Source of the DNA: Allobosea sp. Tri-44
Lineage (GTDB): Bacteria; Pseudomonadota; Alphaproteobacteria; Rhizobiales; Beijerinckiaceae
Reading direction: 5' to 3'
Length of the DNA: 64,000 bases
Assembly (NCBI RefSeq): GCF_004123845.1
Contig: NZ_NBDP01000019.1
Location: forward strand, 520,398-584,397
Shown here: positions 52,360 to 61,548 of the stretch, one piece after another
How the letters are laid out: the number at the start of each line of letters is the position of its first letter
How positions within the stretch are numbered: the first letter of the stretch is position 1
Notes under the pieces: model-generated
The model's input: only the letters and a program-made list of their open reading frames with translations
Told to the model about the DNA's origin: nothing
Databases searched by the model: none
Position numbers and translations under genes: made by a program

Positions 52360-53361
52360 ATGAAAGCCTTCATCGTCGATCGGTACAGGAAGAAGGGCAC
52401 GCTGCGGCTCGGCGAGATGCCGCAGCCGGCCTTGCGGGATGTCGATGTCGTGGTCGAGATCCATGCGGCCGGGCTCAATCTTCTGGATTCCAAGGTCCGC
52501 GACGGCGCGTTCAAGCTTATCCTTCGGTACCGTCCGCCCTTCATCCTGGGACACGACGTGGCGGGCACAGTGGTCCGCGTCGGATCTAACGTCCGCCGCC
52601 TAAAACCGGGCGACGAAGTCTATGCCCGGCCGCGCGACGGCCAGGTCGGGACTTTCGCAGAGTTCATCGCCATGAACGAAGCCGACGTGGCGCTGAAGCC
52701 GAAGAACCTTACCATGGAGGAAGCGGCTTCCATTCCCCTGGTGGGGCTGACGGCCTGGCAGGTGCTGGTCGAGCTGGCCGGCCTGCGAAAAGGGCAGAAG
52801 GTCCTCATCCATGCCGGCTCCGGCGGCGTGGGGACATTCGCCATCCAGCTGGCCAAGCATCTCGGCGCAACGGTCGCGACCACCACGAGCACGGCGAATG
52901 TCACGCTGGTCGAGAGACTCGGGGCGGATGTCGTGATCGACTACAAGAGCCAAGACTTCGAGAAGGTCCTGTCCGGCTATGACGTCGTCCTCAACAGCCT
53001 GGACGGCGACACGCTTCAAAAATCCCTGAATGTGCTGAAACCAGGCGGCAAGCTGATCTCGATCTCCGGTCCGCCGGACCCCGATTTCGCCAGGGAACAA
53101 GGCCTGAACTGGCTTCTACGGCAGGTCATGCGCGTTCTGAGCTTCAACATCCGGAGGAAGGCCAAAGCCCGGCGGATCAGCTATTCTTTTTTATTCATGC
53201 GCGCGAACGGCGAGCAATTGCGCCAGATCACATCGCTGATCGAAGCCGGGATCATTCGCCCTGTTGTGGATCGAGTCTTCCCGTTCGAAGCGACCAATGC
53301 AGCCCTGACTTACATCGAAGCGGGACGGTCAAAGGGCAAAGTCGTCGTCAAGCTGAGGTGA
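52360..53361 (+). CDS. MDR-family quinone oxidoreductase-like protein
   Basis: 333 residues. Features of the zinc-free medium-chain reductases: VEIHAAGLNLLDSKVRDG, PFILGHDVAGTVVRVG, IPLVGLTAWQVLVE, then the NADPH site VLIHAGSGGVGTFAIQLAK and LGADVVIDYKSQDF. The zinc-binding cysteines of alcohol dehydrogenases are absent, favouring a quinone or enone reductase. An AAAAAGAA-type site precedes the ATG. It is downstream of the SDR gene and probably in the same HxlR-controlled unit. Confidence 0.9.
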   Translation: MKAFIVDRYRKKGTLRLGEMPQPALRDVDVVVEIHAAGLNLLDSKVRDGAFKLILRYRPPFILGHDVAGTVVRVGSNVRRLKPGDEVYARPRDGQVGTFAEFIAMNEADVALKPKNLTMEEAASIPLVGLTAWQVLVELAGLRKGQKVLIHAGSGGVGTFAIQLAKHLGATVATTTSTANVTLVERLGADVVIDYKSQDFEKVLSGYDVVLNSLDGDTLQKSLNVLKPGGKLISISGPPDPDFAREQGLNWLLRQVMRVLSFNIRRKAKARRISYSFLFMRANGEQLRQITSLIEAGIIRPVVDRVFPFEATNAALTYIEAGRSKGKVVVKLR

Positions 53362-53595
53362 AGGCGGTGTCGCCAAGACGCTAGCGGGTCCTCGCGCTGA
53401 CGTCCCTGAGCTCGTCAATGCGCTGGATGAGCCTCCATGTCCTGGCCTACAACCTCAAGCGGGCCATCGCGAGCATCGGCGTTGATGAAAGCAATGAGAG
53501 CCTGACCCTCAAACCTTGTGCGCATCATCGAAACACGACGCCGAAAGACGTTTCTACACAGCCTCCACCCATCGCAGACCTCCCGCCTTCGCCCC

Positions 53596-55218
53596 TCATC
53601 CTGGCAGCCGATACTCCCGAAACATCTCCCTGAGCGCTGTTTTCTGGATCTTCCCGGTCGCCGTGTGCGGGATCGCCTCGACCAGCACGACATCGTCCGG
53701 CAGCCACCATTTCGCGATCTTGCCGGTCATGAAGGCCAGCATCTCCTCGCGGCCGGGCGTCCGGCCCGGCTTGGGCACGATCACCAGCAGCGGCCGCTCG
53801 TCCCATTTCGGATGCGCGACGCCGATCACCGCGGCTTCAGCGACATCGGGATGGCCGATGGCGAGGTTTTCGAGCTCGATCGAGGAGATCCATTCGCCGC
53901 CGGACTTGATCACGTCCTTGGAGCGGTCGGTGACCTGCATGTAGCCATGCGGGTCGATGGTCGCGACGTCGCCGGTATCGAAGAAGCCGTGCTCGTCGAG
54001 GATCGGCTGATCGTGGCGGTAATAGGCGCCGGCGACAGCGGGTCCGCGCACCTTCAGCCGCCCGAAGGTCTTGCCATCCCAGGGCAGGTCCTGGCCGTCA
54101 TCGTCGGTCAGGCGAAACTCGACCGTGAATTGCGGATGGCCCTGCTTGACCTTGAGGTCGTAGAGCGCCTCGCCTGCGAGATCGGCATAGATCGGCTTGA
54201 TCGAGCAGAACGAGCCGATCGGGCTCATCTCGGTCATGCCCCAGGCATGGTCGACGGTGACGCCGTATTTGGTCTCGAACGCCTCGGTCATCGCCCGCGG
54301 GCAGGCCGAGCCACCGATCACCACGCGCTTCAGCGTGTTGAGCTTGCCGCTATTCGCCTCGAGATGCTGGAGCAGGCCGAGCCAGACCGTCGGCACGGCG
54401 GCGGTCAGCGTCACGCCCTCGCCGTTCAGAAGCTCGAGCAGCGAGGCGCCGTCGAGTTTGGCGCCGGGCATGACCAGCTTCGCCCCGGTCATCGGCGCCG
54501 AAAAGGCCAGCGACCAGCTATTGGCGTGGAAGAGCGGCACCACCGGCATCACCACGGTGCGCGCCGACAGGCCCATATAATCGGGCTGGGCGCAGGCCAT
54601 GGCGTGCAGCACGTTCGAGCGGTGCGAATAGAGCACGCCCTTGGGACCGCCGGTCGTGCCCGAGGTGTAGCAGAGCCCGGCCGCGGTGTTCTCGTCGAGA
54701 TCGGCCCAGGCGAAATCGGCATCGGCCTCGGCGAGCCAGTCCTCGTAGGCGACGGCGTTCCTGAGCGAGGTCTCAGGCATATGCGCGGCGTCGGTCAGGA
54801 TCACATAGCGCTCGATCGTCGGCAGCTTGTCCTGCAGGCCCTCGACCAGGGGCACGAAGGTCAGGTCGAGGAAGAGCAGCCGGTCTTCGGCATGATCGAT
54901 TAATTGGGCGATCTGCTCGGGGAAGAGCCGCGGATTGACGGTGTGGGTGATCGCGCCGATGCCGCTGATCCCATACCAGAGGGCAAGGTGCCGGTCGGTG
55001 TTCCAGGCCAGGGTCGCGACGCGGTCGCCGAGGCGGATGCCTTCGCGCGTCAGCCGCTTGGCGATCGTCAGCGCCGTTTGCCTGATCTCGGCATAGGTGG
55101 TGCGCCGGATCGGCCCTTCGACGCTGCGGGAGACCACTTCGCGCGTGCCGTGCTGGATCGCCGCGTGGTCGATGATCCGGTGGATCAACAGCGGCCAATT
55201 TTGCATCAGCCCGAGCAT
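53596..55218 (-). CDS. Fatty acid-CoA ligase (AMP-binding family)
   Basis: 540 residues. The adenylate-forming motifs are intact: YTSGTTGGPKGVLYSH (A3), VVPLFHANSWSLA, AWGMTEMSPIGS (A5), GFFDTGDVATID (A7) and DRSKDVIKSGGEWIS (A8), with the catalytic lysine in ATGKIQKTALR (A10). The N-terminus and length fit medium- or long-chain acyl-CoA synthetases of the AlkK type. It activates fatty acids in the cytoplasm for degradation or lipid synthesis. It is divergent from a MarR regulator and a patatin-like lipase, which could release its substrate. Confidence 0.93.
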   Translation of the reverse strand: MLGLMQNWPLLIHRIIDHAAIQHGTREVVSRSVEGPIRRTTYAEIRQTALTIAKRLTREGIRLGDRVATLAWNTDRHLALWYGISGIGAITHTVNPRLFPEQIAQLIDHAEDRLLFLDLTFVPLVEGLQDKLPTIERYVILTDAAHMPETSLRNAVAYEDWLAEADADFAWADLDENTAAGLCYTSGTTGGPKGVLYSHRSNVLHAMACAQPDYMGLSARTVVMPVVPLFHANSWSLAFSAPMTGAKLVMPGAKLDGASLLELLNGEGVTLTAAVPTVWLGLLQHLEANSGKLNTLKRVVIGGSACPRAMTEAFETKYGVTVDHAWGMTEMSPIGSFCSIKPIYADLAGEALYDLKVKQGHPQFTVEFRLTDDDGQDLPWDGKTFGRLKVRGPAVAGAYYRHDQPILDEHGFFDTGDVATIDPHGYMQVTDRSKDVIKSGGEWISSIELENLAIGHPDVAEAAVIGVAHPKWDERPLLVIVPKPGRTPGREEMLAFMTGKIAKWWLPDDVVLVEAIPHTATGKIQKTALREMFREYRLPG

Positions 55219-55309
55219 GCGTTTCTCCCTGTCGTCTTGCTTTGCTTTTTGGCAGCATAGCCAGCGGACGGCTCCCGGCGAAAGCCCTCGCGTCCGCTTG
55301 GGAGATGGG

Positions 55310-55324
55310 TTAGTTTACAACTAA
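55310..55324. promoter_or_regulatory. Palindromic MarR-type operator in the ligase-MarR spacer
   Basis: TTAGTT-TAC-AACTAA is a perfect 6-bp inverted repeat with a 3-nt centre, 12 nt upstream of the MarR ATG and within the 118-bp divergent spacer. AT-rich palindromes of this size are typical MarR sites, so it could control both sides. Confidence 0.6.
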
Positions 55325-55336
55325 ACGATCTAGGGA

Positions 55337-55819
55337 ATGAACGCCTTGTCCGTGCCGCGCCCAGCCCCCGCCCCGGAGCCCATCGAGCCGGACCGCGTCT
55401 GGTTCCGCTTCATGCGACTGCACCAGCGCATGCTCGGCCAGATGACGGCGCGCATCCGCGAGCTCGGCCTTTCGATCCCGCAATTCGATCTGCTCTCGAC
55501 GCTGACCGAACGCGAGGGCATCAGCCAGAGCGAGCTCGCCGAGCGGCTCTACGTCACCAAGGGCAATGTCTCGGGCCTGGTCGACAGGCTGGTCCAGGCC
55601 GGGCTGGTCGAGCGCCGCGCCATCGTCGGCGACCGGCGCTCCTACGCGATGCACCTCACCGCCGAAGGCCGCCGTCTCGCCGAGGCCGGGATGACGACGC
55701 AGCGCGACTATGTCGCCCAGACGCTCGGCAAGCTGCCGGCGGCGGATCTCGCCGAGCTCGACCGGCTGGTCCTGTCCTGGCGCGAGCGCGCCCGCGCCCT
55801 CGACACGGACCAGGGCTGA
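55337..55819 (+). CDS. MarR-family transcriptional regulator
   Basis: 160 residues. The winged-helix core is visible: MTARIRELGLSIPQFDLLST, GISQSELAERLYVTKGNVSG, LVDRLVQAGLVERRAIVGDR and RSYAMHLTAEGRRLAE. The conserved DRR/RS wing is intact. The stop overlaps the next gene (TGATG), so the lipase is translated with it. It probably senses a fatty acid or phenolic ligand, judging from the acyl-CoA ligase on the other side; that is inference. Confidence 0.93.
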   Translation: MNALSVPRPAPAPEPIEPDRVWFRFMRLHQRMLGQMTARIRELGLSIPQFDLLSTLTEREGISQSELAERLYVTKGNVSGLVDRLVQAGLVERRAIVGDRRSYAMHLTAEGRRLAEAGMTTQRDYVAQTLGKLPAADLAELDRLVLSWRERARALDTDQG

Positions 55820-56670
55820 TGTTCGCAGGCCTGGCCTATGCCGGCGGCGGCAACCGCTGCTATTGGCAGGGCGGCTTCTACGAAACGGTGGCGCCCCGCA
55901 TCGGCCTTGCGCCGCGCCGCATCGTCGGCGCCAGCGCCGGCGCCGGGGCCATGCTCTACAATGCGCTGGGGCTGGGGCCGACCGTGCGCGAAATGCTGCG
56001 CGAGGCCTGCACCGGTCGTACCTCCGAGGTCGACTGGGCCGCCTTCCGCCGCGGCGGCAGGCTGTTTCCGGTCGCCGAGATGTATCGCGAGATGCTCACG
56101 GCGCTGTTCACGCCTGAGCGGCTGGCGGCGCTGAAGGCCCGGGCGGATTTCCTGATCGCGATCTCGCGGCCGCCGCGCTTCTGGCCGCTGCCTGTCATCA
56201 CCGCGCTCGGCATCGGCGCCTATCAGCTCGAGAAGCGCCTGCGTCGCCCGGTGCATCCGACCGTCGGGCGCAAGCTCGGCTTCCGGCCCGACCTCATCCG
56301 CATCGCCGACTGCGCCGATCCCGAGCAGCTGGTCGATGCGCTGATGGCGAGCGCCGCCGTGCCGCCCTTCATGCCGGCCGGTCATATCGGCGCCCGCGCC
56401 GCGCTCGATGGCGGCCTCGTCGACAGCGCCCCCGCCTGGGCGCTTGCCGATATGGAAGCCGCCGGCGAGCAGACCCTCGTGCTGCTGACGCGCCCCTTCG
56501 CCGAAGTGCCCCAGGTCGAAAACCGCACCTATGTCCGGCCCTCGCAAGTGATACCGGTCAGCCAGTTCACCATCCGCAACTGGGACGGCATCCGCTTCGC
56601 CTATGAGCTCGGCGTGAGGGACGGCGAGGATTTCTTGCGGCGGATGGCTCGGGAGCGTCTGGCGGGTTAG
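55819..56670 (+). CDS. Patatin-like phospholipase
   Basis: 283 residues. Motifs of the patatin fold: a glycine-rich oxyanion loop (YAGGGNRCYWQGG, residues 8-19), the nucleophile Ser39 in GASAG, and the catalytic Asp197 in LDGGLVDS. The loop is followed by an aromatic-rich stretch unlike plant patatins. It hydrolyses lipid acyl esters, releasing fatty acids that the divergent acyl-CoA ligase could activate. It overlaps the MarR gene by 1 nt and is followed after 33 nt by an amidase. Confidence 0.88.
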   Translation: MFAGLAYAGGGNRCYWQGGFYETVAPRIGLAPRRIVGASAGAGAMLYNALGLGPTVREMLREACTGRTSEVDWAAFRRGGRLFPVAEMYREMLTALFTPERLAALKARADFLIAISRPPRFWPLPVITALGIGAYQLEKRLRRPVHPTVGRKLGFRPDLIRIADCADPEQLVDALMASAAVPPFMPAGHIGARAALDGGLVDSAPAWALADMEAAGEQTLVLLTRPFAEVPQVENRTYVRPSQVIPVSQFTIRNWDGIRFAYELGVRDGEDFLRRMARERLAG

Positions 56671-56703
56671 GGAGGAACGTTCCGCCTACACTCAGGATCG
56701 CGC

Positions 56704-58176
56704 ATGGCCTCGATCGATCTCACCGCCTCAGCCACCAGCCTGCGTGCCGACCTGCTCGCGCGCCGTTTCAGCGCGATGGAGTTGCTCGAAGCGATCTTCG
56801 CCCGCATCGACGCGCTGAATCCTTCCCTCAACGCCATCGTCGCGCAGGATCGCGAGGCGGCGCGGGCGTTTGCCGCGGACTCAGACCGGCGCATCGCCGC
56901 CGGTGAGGCGCGGCCGCTCGAAGGTCTGCCGATCACGATCAAGGACGCCTTCGACGTCGCCGGCCTGCCTTCATCCGGCGGCCTGCCGGCCTATAAGGAG
57001 CGCATTCCGACAGAGGACGCGGCCGCCGTCGCCCGCCTGCGCGCGGCCGGTGCGGTCATCCTCGGCAAGACCATGGTTCCGGTCTTCTCCGGCGACTTCC
57101 AGAGTTACAACCCGGCCCATGGTGTCACCAACAATCCCTGGAATCCCGATTATTCACCCGGCGGTTCTTCGGGCGGCGCAGCGGTCGCGGTCGCCACGGG
57201 GATGAGCGCTTTCGAGCTCGGCTCCGATCTCGGCTCCTCGGTCCGCTGGCCAGCCCAGGCCTGCGGCGTCTTTGGCCTCAAGACCAGTTGGGGCCTGGTC
57301 TCGACCTGGGGGCTGGTCCCGCCGCCGCCGGAGCGGCGCACCTTGCGCAATGCCGATCTCGTCGTCGCCGGCCCGATCGCCCGCGCAGCCGAGGACCTCG
57401 ACCTGATCCTGCCCGTGCTGACCGGCCCGCGCGATCCGAATGTCGCCGGCGCCGCCCTATCCGCCCCGCGCAAGACGGAGGCAAAGGGTCTGCGTGTCGC
57501 GCTCTGGGCACAGGAGCCGTTCGCACCGGTCTCCGGCGAGGTCTCGGCGGCCGTGCGCGAAGCCGGGCGGCGCCTTGCCGAAGCGGGCGCGCTCGTCAAC
57601 GAGACTGCGCGCCCGGGCTTCCGCTTCACCGAAGCCTATGAGGTCTACGCGCTGCTGAACCACGCCGTCGTCGCCTACGGCCTGCCGCCAAAGGTGCGCG
57701 CCCGCATCCAGGCGCAAGCGGTGAAATTCGCGCCTGGCGATCTCTCGCATCAGGCGCTGCAGGCACGCGGCGCCCGGATGACGCCCGGCCTCTATCAGCA
57801 GCTCCACCAGCGCCGCCTCGCGCTCAAGCGGCAATGGGGCCGCTTCTTCCAGAACTATGACGTGCTGCTCTGCCCGCCCGCACCAGTCGCAGCGCAAAAG
57901 CACGATCATCTGCCGGACTTCCACGCCCGCCGGCTCGACATTGACGGCGTGGAGCGGCCCTATCTCGACTTCCTGTGCTGGGCGAGCCTCGCCACCGGCG
58001 CCGACCTGCCTGCGCTGAGCGCGCCTATCGGATTGTCGCAGGCGGGATTGCCGACCGGCGTTCAGATCATCGCCCCCTTCGGCGAAGACCGGACGGCGAT
58101 CGCGGTCGGGGCGATGCTGGAGAGACTGGGCGGCGGCTATCGTGTGCCGACCGACCGGGGAGGCCTACTTCCCTAA
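56704..58176 (+). CDS. Amidase-signature hydrolase
   Basis: 490 residues. The Ser-cisSer-Lys triad is present: Lys80 in ITIKDAFDVAG, the cis-Ser in SPGGSSGGAAVAVATG (about residue 155) and the nucleophile Ser179 in GSDLGSSVRWPA. The usual GG before the nucleophile is GS here. The C-terminal part is long and typical. Substrate unknown: the family covers amidases, fatty-acid amide hydrolases and GatA-like proteins. It is the third gene in line with MarR and patatin. Its 3' end overlaps the convergent gene by 12 nt. Confidence 0.9.
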   Translation: MASIDLTASATSLRADLLARRFSAMELLEAIFARIDALNPSLNAIVAQDREAARAFAADSDRRIAAGEARPLEGLPITIKDAFDVAGLPSSGGLPAYKERIPTEDAAAVARLRAAGAVILGKTMVPVFSGDFQSYNPAHGVTNNPWNPDYSPGGSSGGAAVAVATGMSAFELGSDLGSSVRWPAQACGVFGLKTSWGLVSTWGLVPPPPERRTLRNADLVVAGPIARAAEDLDLILPVLTGPRDPNVAGAALSAPRKTEAKGLRVALWAQEPFAPVSGEVSAAVREAGRRLAEAGALVNETARPGFRFTEAYEVYALLNHAVVAYGLPPKVRARIQAQAVKFAPGDLSHQALQARGARMTPGLYQQLHQRRLALKRQWGRFFQNYDVLLCPPAPVAAQKHDHLPDFHARRLDIDGVERPYLDFLCWASLATGADLPALSAPIGLSQAGLPTGVQIIAPFGEDRTAIAVGAMLERLGGGYRVPTDRGGLLP

Positions 58177-58659
58177 AAGACCGCGATAGTAAAAGGCGAC
58201 ATTATCACCGGAACCATTCTTGATGCGGTTCGTGACCCGCCCAATCGGCCAGAAGGCCGTGCCGGACCGTGCCTTCACAGCGGGGAAATCGAGCCCGTCG
58301 AGTGTCATCATGCCCCATTCGCCGCCGTGATTGCGCCGATACACCTCGCCAATGTAGCTGCCATAGGCCTTGGCGATCGTAGCCACCGTATCATCCGATA
58401 TTTGGGCTTTCGACTTGACGTAATCGGCATGCAGCCGAGCGAGGATCGTCTCCACATTTACGATACTTCCGTCCGACCAATCCGGAGCGACGCCGAAACT
58501 CGCCTTGGCGTGATCGATCGCATCAAGCGCATAAGCCCCTGTGACCACTGCGATCTTCGGATCCACAGAGAAAGCTTGCTTGGTGGTGCTTTGCGGCATC
58601 GCCTCCCCCACGAAGAGAAGTAGGGACAGAAACAGGGCTGAAAGGACGCTAACCTTCAC
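58165..58659 (-). CDS. Uncharacterised exported protein, 164 aa
   Basis: GTG at 58659 with AGAGGT upstream; the frame extends to 58719, but the extension breaks the signal peptide (VKVSVLSALFLSLLLFVGEA, cut near MPQS). The mature part is about 140 residues and helical, with NVETILARLHADYVKSKAQI and AYGSYIGEVYRRNHGGEWGM, then FWPIGRVTNRIKNGSGDN. The GEVYRRNHGGEW segment resembles DUF3806-like proteins, a weak match. Probably periplasmic. Confidence 0.65.
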   Translation of the reverse strand: MKVSVLSALFLSLLLFVGEAMPQSTTKQAFSVDPKIAVVTGAYALDAIDHAKASFGVAPDWSDGSIVNVETILARLHADYVKSKAQISDDTVATIAKAYGSYIGEVYRRNHGGEWGMMTLDGLDFPAVKARSGTAFWPIGRVTNRIKNGSGDNVAFYYRGLLGK

Positions 58660-58762
58660 GTTCTTACCTCTACTTCTGGATGCAACAGTCCGATGCTGCA
58701 CTCTATGAGCGTTCATCATCTATAGCATCCCACGCTACGGCATGGGCATATGCTTGCGGCGC

Positions 58763-59959
58763 TCAGATATCCGACGAGCGTAGCGGCATCCGGAAGGTGA
58801 ACCGGGTCTCGTCCGCATCGGAGGAGACCTCGAGCGTCCCGCCATGGGCCCTCGCGATTTCAGAGGAGATGTAGAGCCCGAGGCCAAGTCCCTGCTGGCT
58901 CGGCTTGGCCGAGGCGCGGACGAATGGCTTGAAGAGCTCTTTCCTGACCGCCAGCGGGATCGGCTCGCCGGCATTGGCGACCGACAGCTCGAAAGTGTCG
59001 CGGGTCTTGTGGGCTCGCACGATGACGGGGCGATCGTCGGCTCCATGCGTGAGGCCATTGGCGACCAGGTTCGACAGCATCTGCGCGATCCGGGCGCCGT
59101 CGCAATCGATCGGCCCTAGCAGATCGAACTCGCTCAGTACCTCGCGATCCGGATGCGAGGACCGTAATTCGCCGACGACCTGTTCGAGCATCGCCTTCAG
59201 CTCGGCTTCGTCGCTGCGATCGAGCAGGATGCCGCCACCAAGCCGTCCCCGTGCGAAATCGAGGACGTCGCCGATCAGACCGGACATCCGCATGAGACTG
59301 TTTCGCATCATCCCGGTCAGCGACCGGATTTTCGCGATGTCCTCGGTACGGTCGAGCATGTTCAACCCGGCGGCGACCGAGGCCACGGGGTTACGCAAGT
59401 CATGACCGAGCACCGCGATGAACTGCTCGCGGATTTCGCTGTTCTGGACCTCGCCGGCAAGGCTGGCCTGGCTCGCCGCCAGTTGCGCATGCGAATCGAG
59501 ATGGAAGGCGATCAACTCGGCGAAGAGCTTGAACATGCCCAGCGTCGCCGGATTGTTGAGCGAGCGGGGCTTGGGATCGATCGCGCACAGCGTGCCGAAG
59601 AACCGGCCATCCGGCAGGATGATCGGCATCGAGATGTAGCTCTGGAGGCCGTATGTCTGCGGCGTGTGGTGCGTGCAATAGACCGGATCTTCCGCGACAT
59701 TGTCGATGACGACGACCTCGCGATGCTGCCGGATCTCGTGACAGATGGTCGTTTCGACCTTCAGCTCCCCGCCAGGCTGAAGCCCGAACGCGATCTCGTC
59801 GCGAACGCCGCAAGCGACCCAGCGATCCTCCGTCACGCGCGCTATCGCGGCAAAGCCCATCCCGGTCGTCCGGCAGACGACATCGAGGATGGTCGGCACT
59901 GCGGCGATCGACGCGATGGCCGCGACGTCTTCGGAGAAATCCTGCGGCATCGAACTCAT
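58763..59959 (-). CDS. GAF-domain sensor histidine kinase
   Basis: 398 residues. A GAF domain (about residues 20-160: CRTTGMGFAAIARVTEDRWV, YGLQSYISMPIILPDGRFFG, GTLCAIDPKPR) is followed by the HisKA H-box VLGHDLRNPVASV (phospho-acceptor His186) and the ATPase motifs LSNLVANGLTHG (N box) and GLGLGLYISSEIARAHGG (G box). No membrane segment, so cytoplasmic; the GAF could bind a nucleotide, bilin or other ligand. No response regulator gene is adjacent, so it is an orphan kinase. Confidence 0.92.
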   Translation of the reverse strand: MSSMPQDFSEDVAAIASIAAVPTILDVVCRTTGMGFAAIARVTEDRWVACGVRDEIAFGLQPGGELKVETTICHEIRQHREVVVIDNVAEDPVYCTHHTPQTYGLQSYISMPIILPDGRFFGTLCAIDPKPRSLNNPATLGMFKLFAELIAFHLDSHAQLAASQASLAGEVQNSEIREQFIAVLGHDLRNPVASVAAGLNMLDRTEDIAKIRSLTGMMRNSLMRMSGLIGDVLDFARGRLGGGILLDRSDEAELKAMLEQVVGELRSSHPDREVLSEFDLLGPIDCDGARIAQMLSNLVANGLTHGADDRPVIVRAHKTRDTFELSVANAGEPIPLAVRKELFKPFVRASAKPSQQGLGLGLYISSEIARAHGGTLEVSSDADETRFTFRMPLRSSDI

Positions 59960-60079
59960 TGAAACAGCAATCGGCCCACGGGCGATCCTACGTCTATGTC
60001 AAAAGACAAGGCGTCAGTCCAACTGGCCTGCTTTTGCGACAGGACATGCTGATCGGCGGTCTCGCGCGACGCGGGCTGG

Positions 60080-61108
60080 TCAGAGACAATCCGCCAGCGA
60101 CGGCCGGCGGTTGCCGTCGCGCCCGATCGTCTCCGGCGCGGCCAGCATGGCGTTCAGCACCGCCTCCTGCGTCGCCTCGGCCGCGGCACGGAAGGGCAGA
60201 TCGATCCGGTTCTCGTTGAGCACCGTCAGCGGGACGAGATCGGCTTCATCGTGATGGGCGATCCGGCTCGCGGTCGAGAAGGCGATGGCGATGTCACCGC
60301 TGCCATTGCCCCAGAACGCGCCGAGCCGCGCCAGGCCGGCGCCGCAGCGTCGGGCGATGCGCGTCAGCTGCCGGCTCTCCAGCGGCAGGTCTGTCGCCAG
60401 GATGATGATGACCGAGCCGCGCTCCGGCGATTGAGCCGAGGTCGCGGCCGATGGCACCGGGCGCCGCCCGTCCGGCAAGACGAGATCGCCGGCATTGCCG
60501 AAATTCGCCTGCACCAGCACGCCGAGCGTGAAGTTGCGGCCGTCGAGTTCCATCAGCCGCGAGGCCGTGCCGATGCCGCCCTTGAAGCCGAAGGCGCTCA
60601 TGCCGGTGCCGGCGCCGACCCCGCCCTCCTCGACCGGCCCGCTGCTGGCGGCATCCAGCGCCGCTTCGGCATCAGCCACCATCAGGCGCCGGGCCCGGAT
60701 GTCGGAGAGGAAGCCGTCATTGCATTCGAGCACGAGCGAATTGACCGTGCCGGTGCTGCGACCGATCTCCGGATTGCTGGCGAGCGCCCGCCCGACCAGC
60801 GCCTCGATGCCTACAGCGACCGAGAAGGTGTTGCCGAGCAGGAGCGGCGTCTCGATCTGGCCGAGCTCAGCGAGCTGCATCAACCCGGCGCTCTTGCCGA
60901 AGCCGTTGATCACCTCGACGCCGGCCCGCAGCTTCTCGCGGAAGAGGTCATGCTGATGCGGCAGCACCGCCGTGAAGCCGGTCAGGACATCGCCGTCGCG
61001 CACAGTGCGGTGTCCTACGGCAACGCCAGCCACATCGGTGATCGCGTTGAGCGGGCCGGGCGGCAGCGAACCGCAGACCAGGCCGTAATCGCGCGCCCGT
61101 TTGCCCAA
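60080..61108 (-). CDS. P1-family peptidase (DmpA/BapA-like aminopeptidase)
   Basis: 342 residues. The family signature GGVGAGTGMSAFGFKGGIGTASR is present, as are TDVAGVAVGHRT near the N-terminus and the autocleavage point in SPERGSVIIILATD, where Gly231-Ser232 is expected to be cut so that Ser232 becomes the N-terminal nucleophile. Related enzymes release N-terminal residues, some acting on D- or beta-amino acids. No signal peptide is seen. It is followed on the other side by a VOC gene 25 bp away on the same strand. Confidence 0.9.
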   Translation of the reverse strand: MGKRARDYGLVCGSLPPGPLNAITDVAGVAVGHRTVRDGDVLTGFTAVLPHQHDLFREKLRAGVEVINGFGKSAGLMQLAELGQIETPLLLGNTFSVAVGIEALVGRALASNPEIGRSTGTVNSLVLECNDGFLSDIRARRLMVADAEAALDAASSGPVEEGGVGAGTGMSAFGFKGGIGTASRLMELDGRNFTLGVLVQANFGNAGDLVLPDGRRPVPSAATSAQSPERGSVIIILATDLPLESRQLTRIARRCGAGLARLGAFWGNGSGDIAIAFSTASRIAHHDEADLVPLTVLNENRIDLPFRAAAEATQEAVLNAMLAAPETIGRDGNRRPSLADCL

Positions 61109-61132
61109 GGGAATCTCCTACCGCGGTGCCGA

Positions 61133-61531
61133 TCAGATCGCCGCGTTGAACACCGCTTCGATGTGATGGCCATCGGGATCGATGACGAAGGCCGCGTAAT
61201 AGTGTGGGCCATAATGCGCGCGCAGACCGGGCACACCATTGTCGCGCCCGCCATGCCGGAGCGCCGCGTGATGGAACGCGTCGACGGCCTGCCGGCCCGG
61301 AGCCGCGAAAGCAACATGGAATCCTGGCCCCGGTGGCCGCTGCCCGTCCGGGCGATGCTTCAGCGCCAGGCCGTCGCCGCCGCCTTGGATGCCGTAACCG
61401 ACTGCCTGATTGGTCTCGCCGGCCCTGAGGTCGTTCCAGACGCGAACATAGCCGAGCGGCGCGAGCACGGCATCGTAGAAGGCTGCGGCGCGCTCGATAT
61501 CGCAGACGCCAAGTGACAGGTGGTGAAGCAT
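61133..61531 (-). CDS. VOC-family (glyoxalase-like) protein
   Basis: 132 residues from ATG 61531, which has GGAG 6 nt upstream; a GTG at 61552 overlapping the previous stop is an alternative. Features: HHLSLGVCDIERAAAFYDAV (first metal-ligand His), DGLALKHRPDGQ, GFHVAFAAPG (second His) and YYAAFVIDPDGHHIEAVF (ligand Glu). This is the standard paired beta-alpha-beta fold of glyoxalase/dioxygenase-like proteins. Substrate unknown. Confidence 0.87.
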   Translation of the reverse strand: MLHHLSLGVCDIERAAAFYDAVLAPLGYVRVWNDLRAGETNQAVGYGIQGGGDGLALKHRPDGQRPPGPGFHVAFAAPGRQAVDAFHHAALRHGGRDNGVPGLRAHYGPHYYAAFVIDPDGHHIEAVFNAAI

Positions 61532-61548
61532 CGGCCGCTCCGGCTTTG

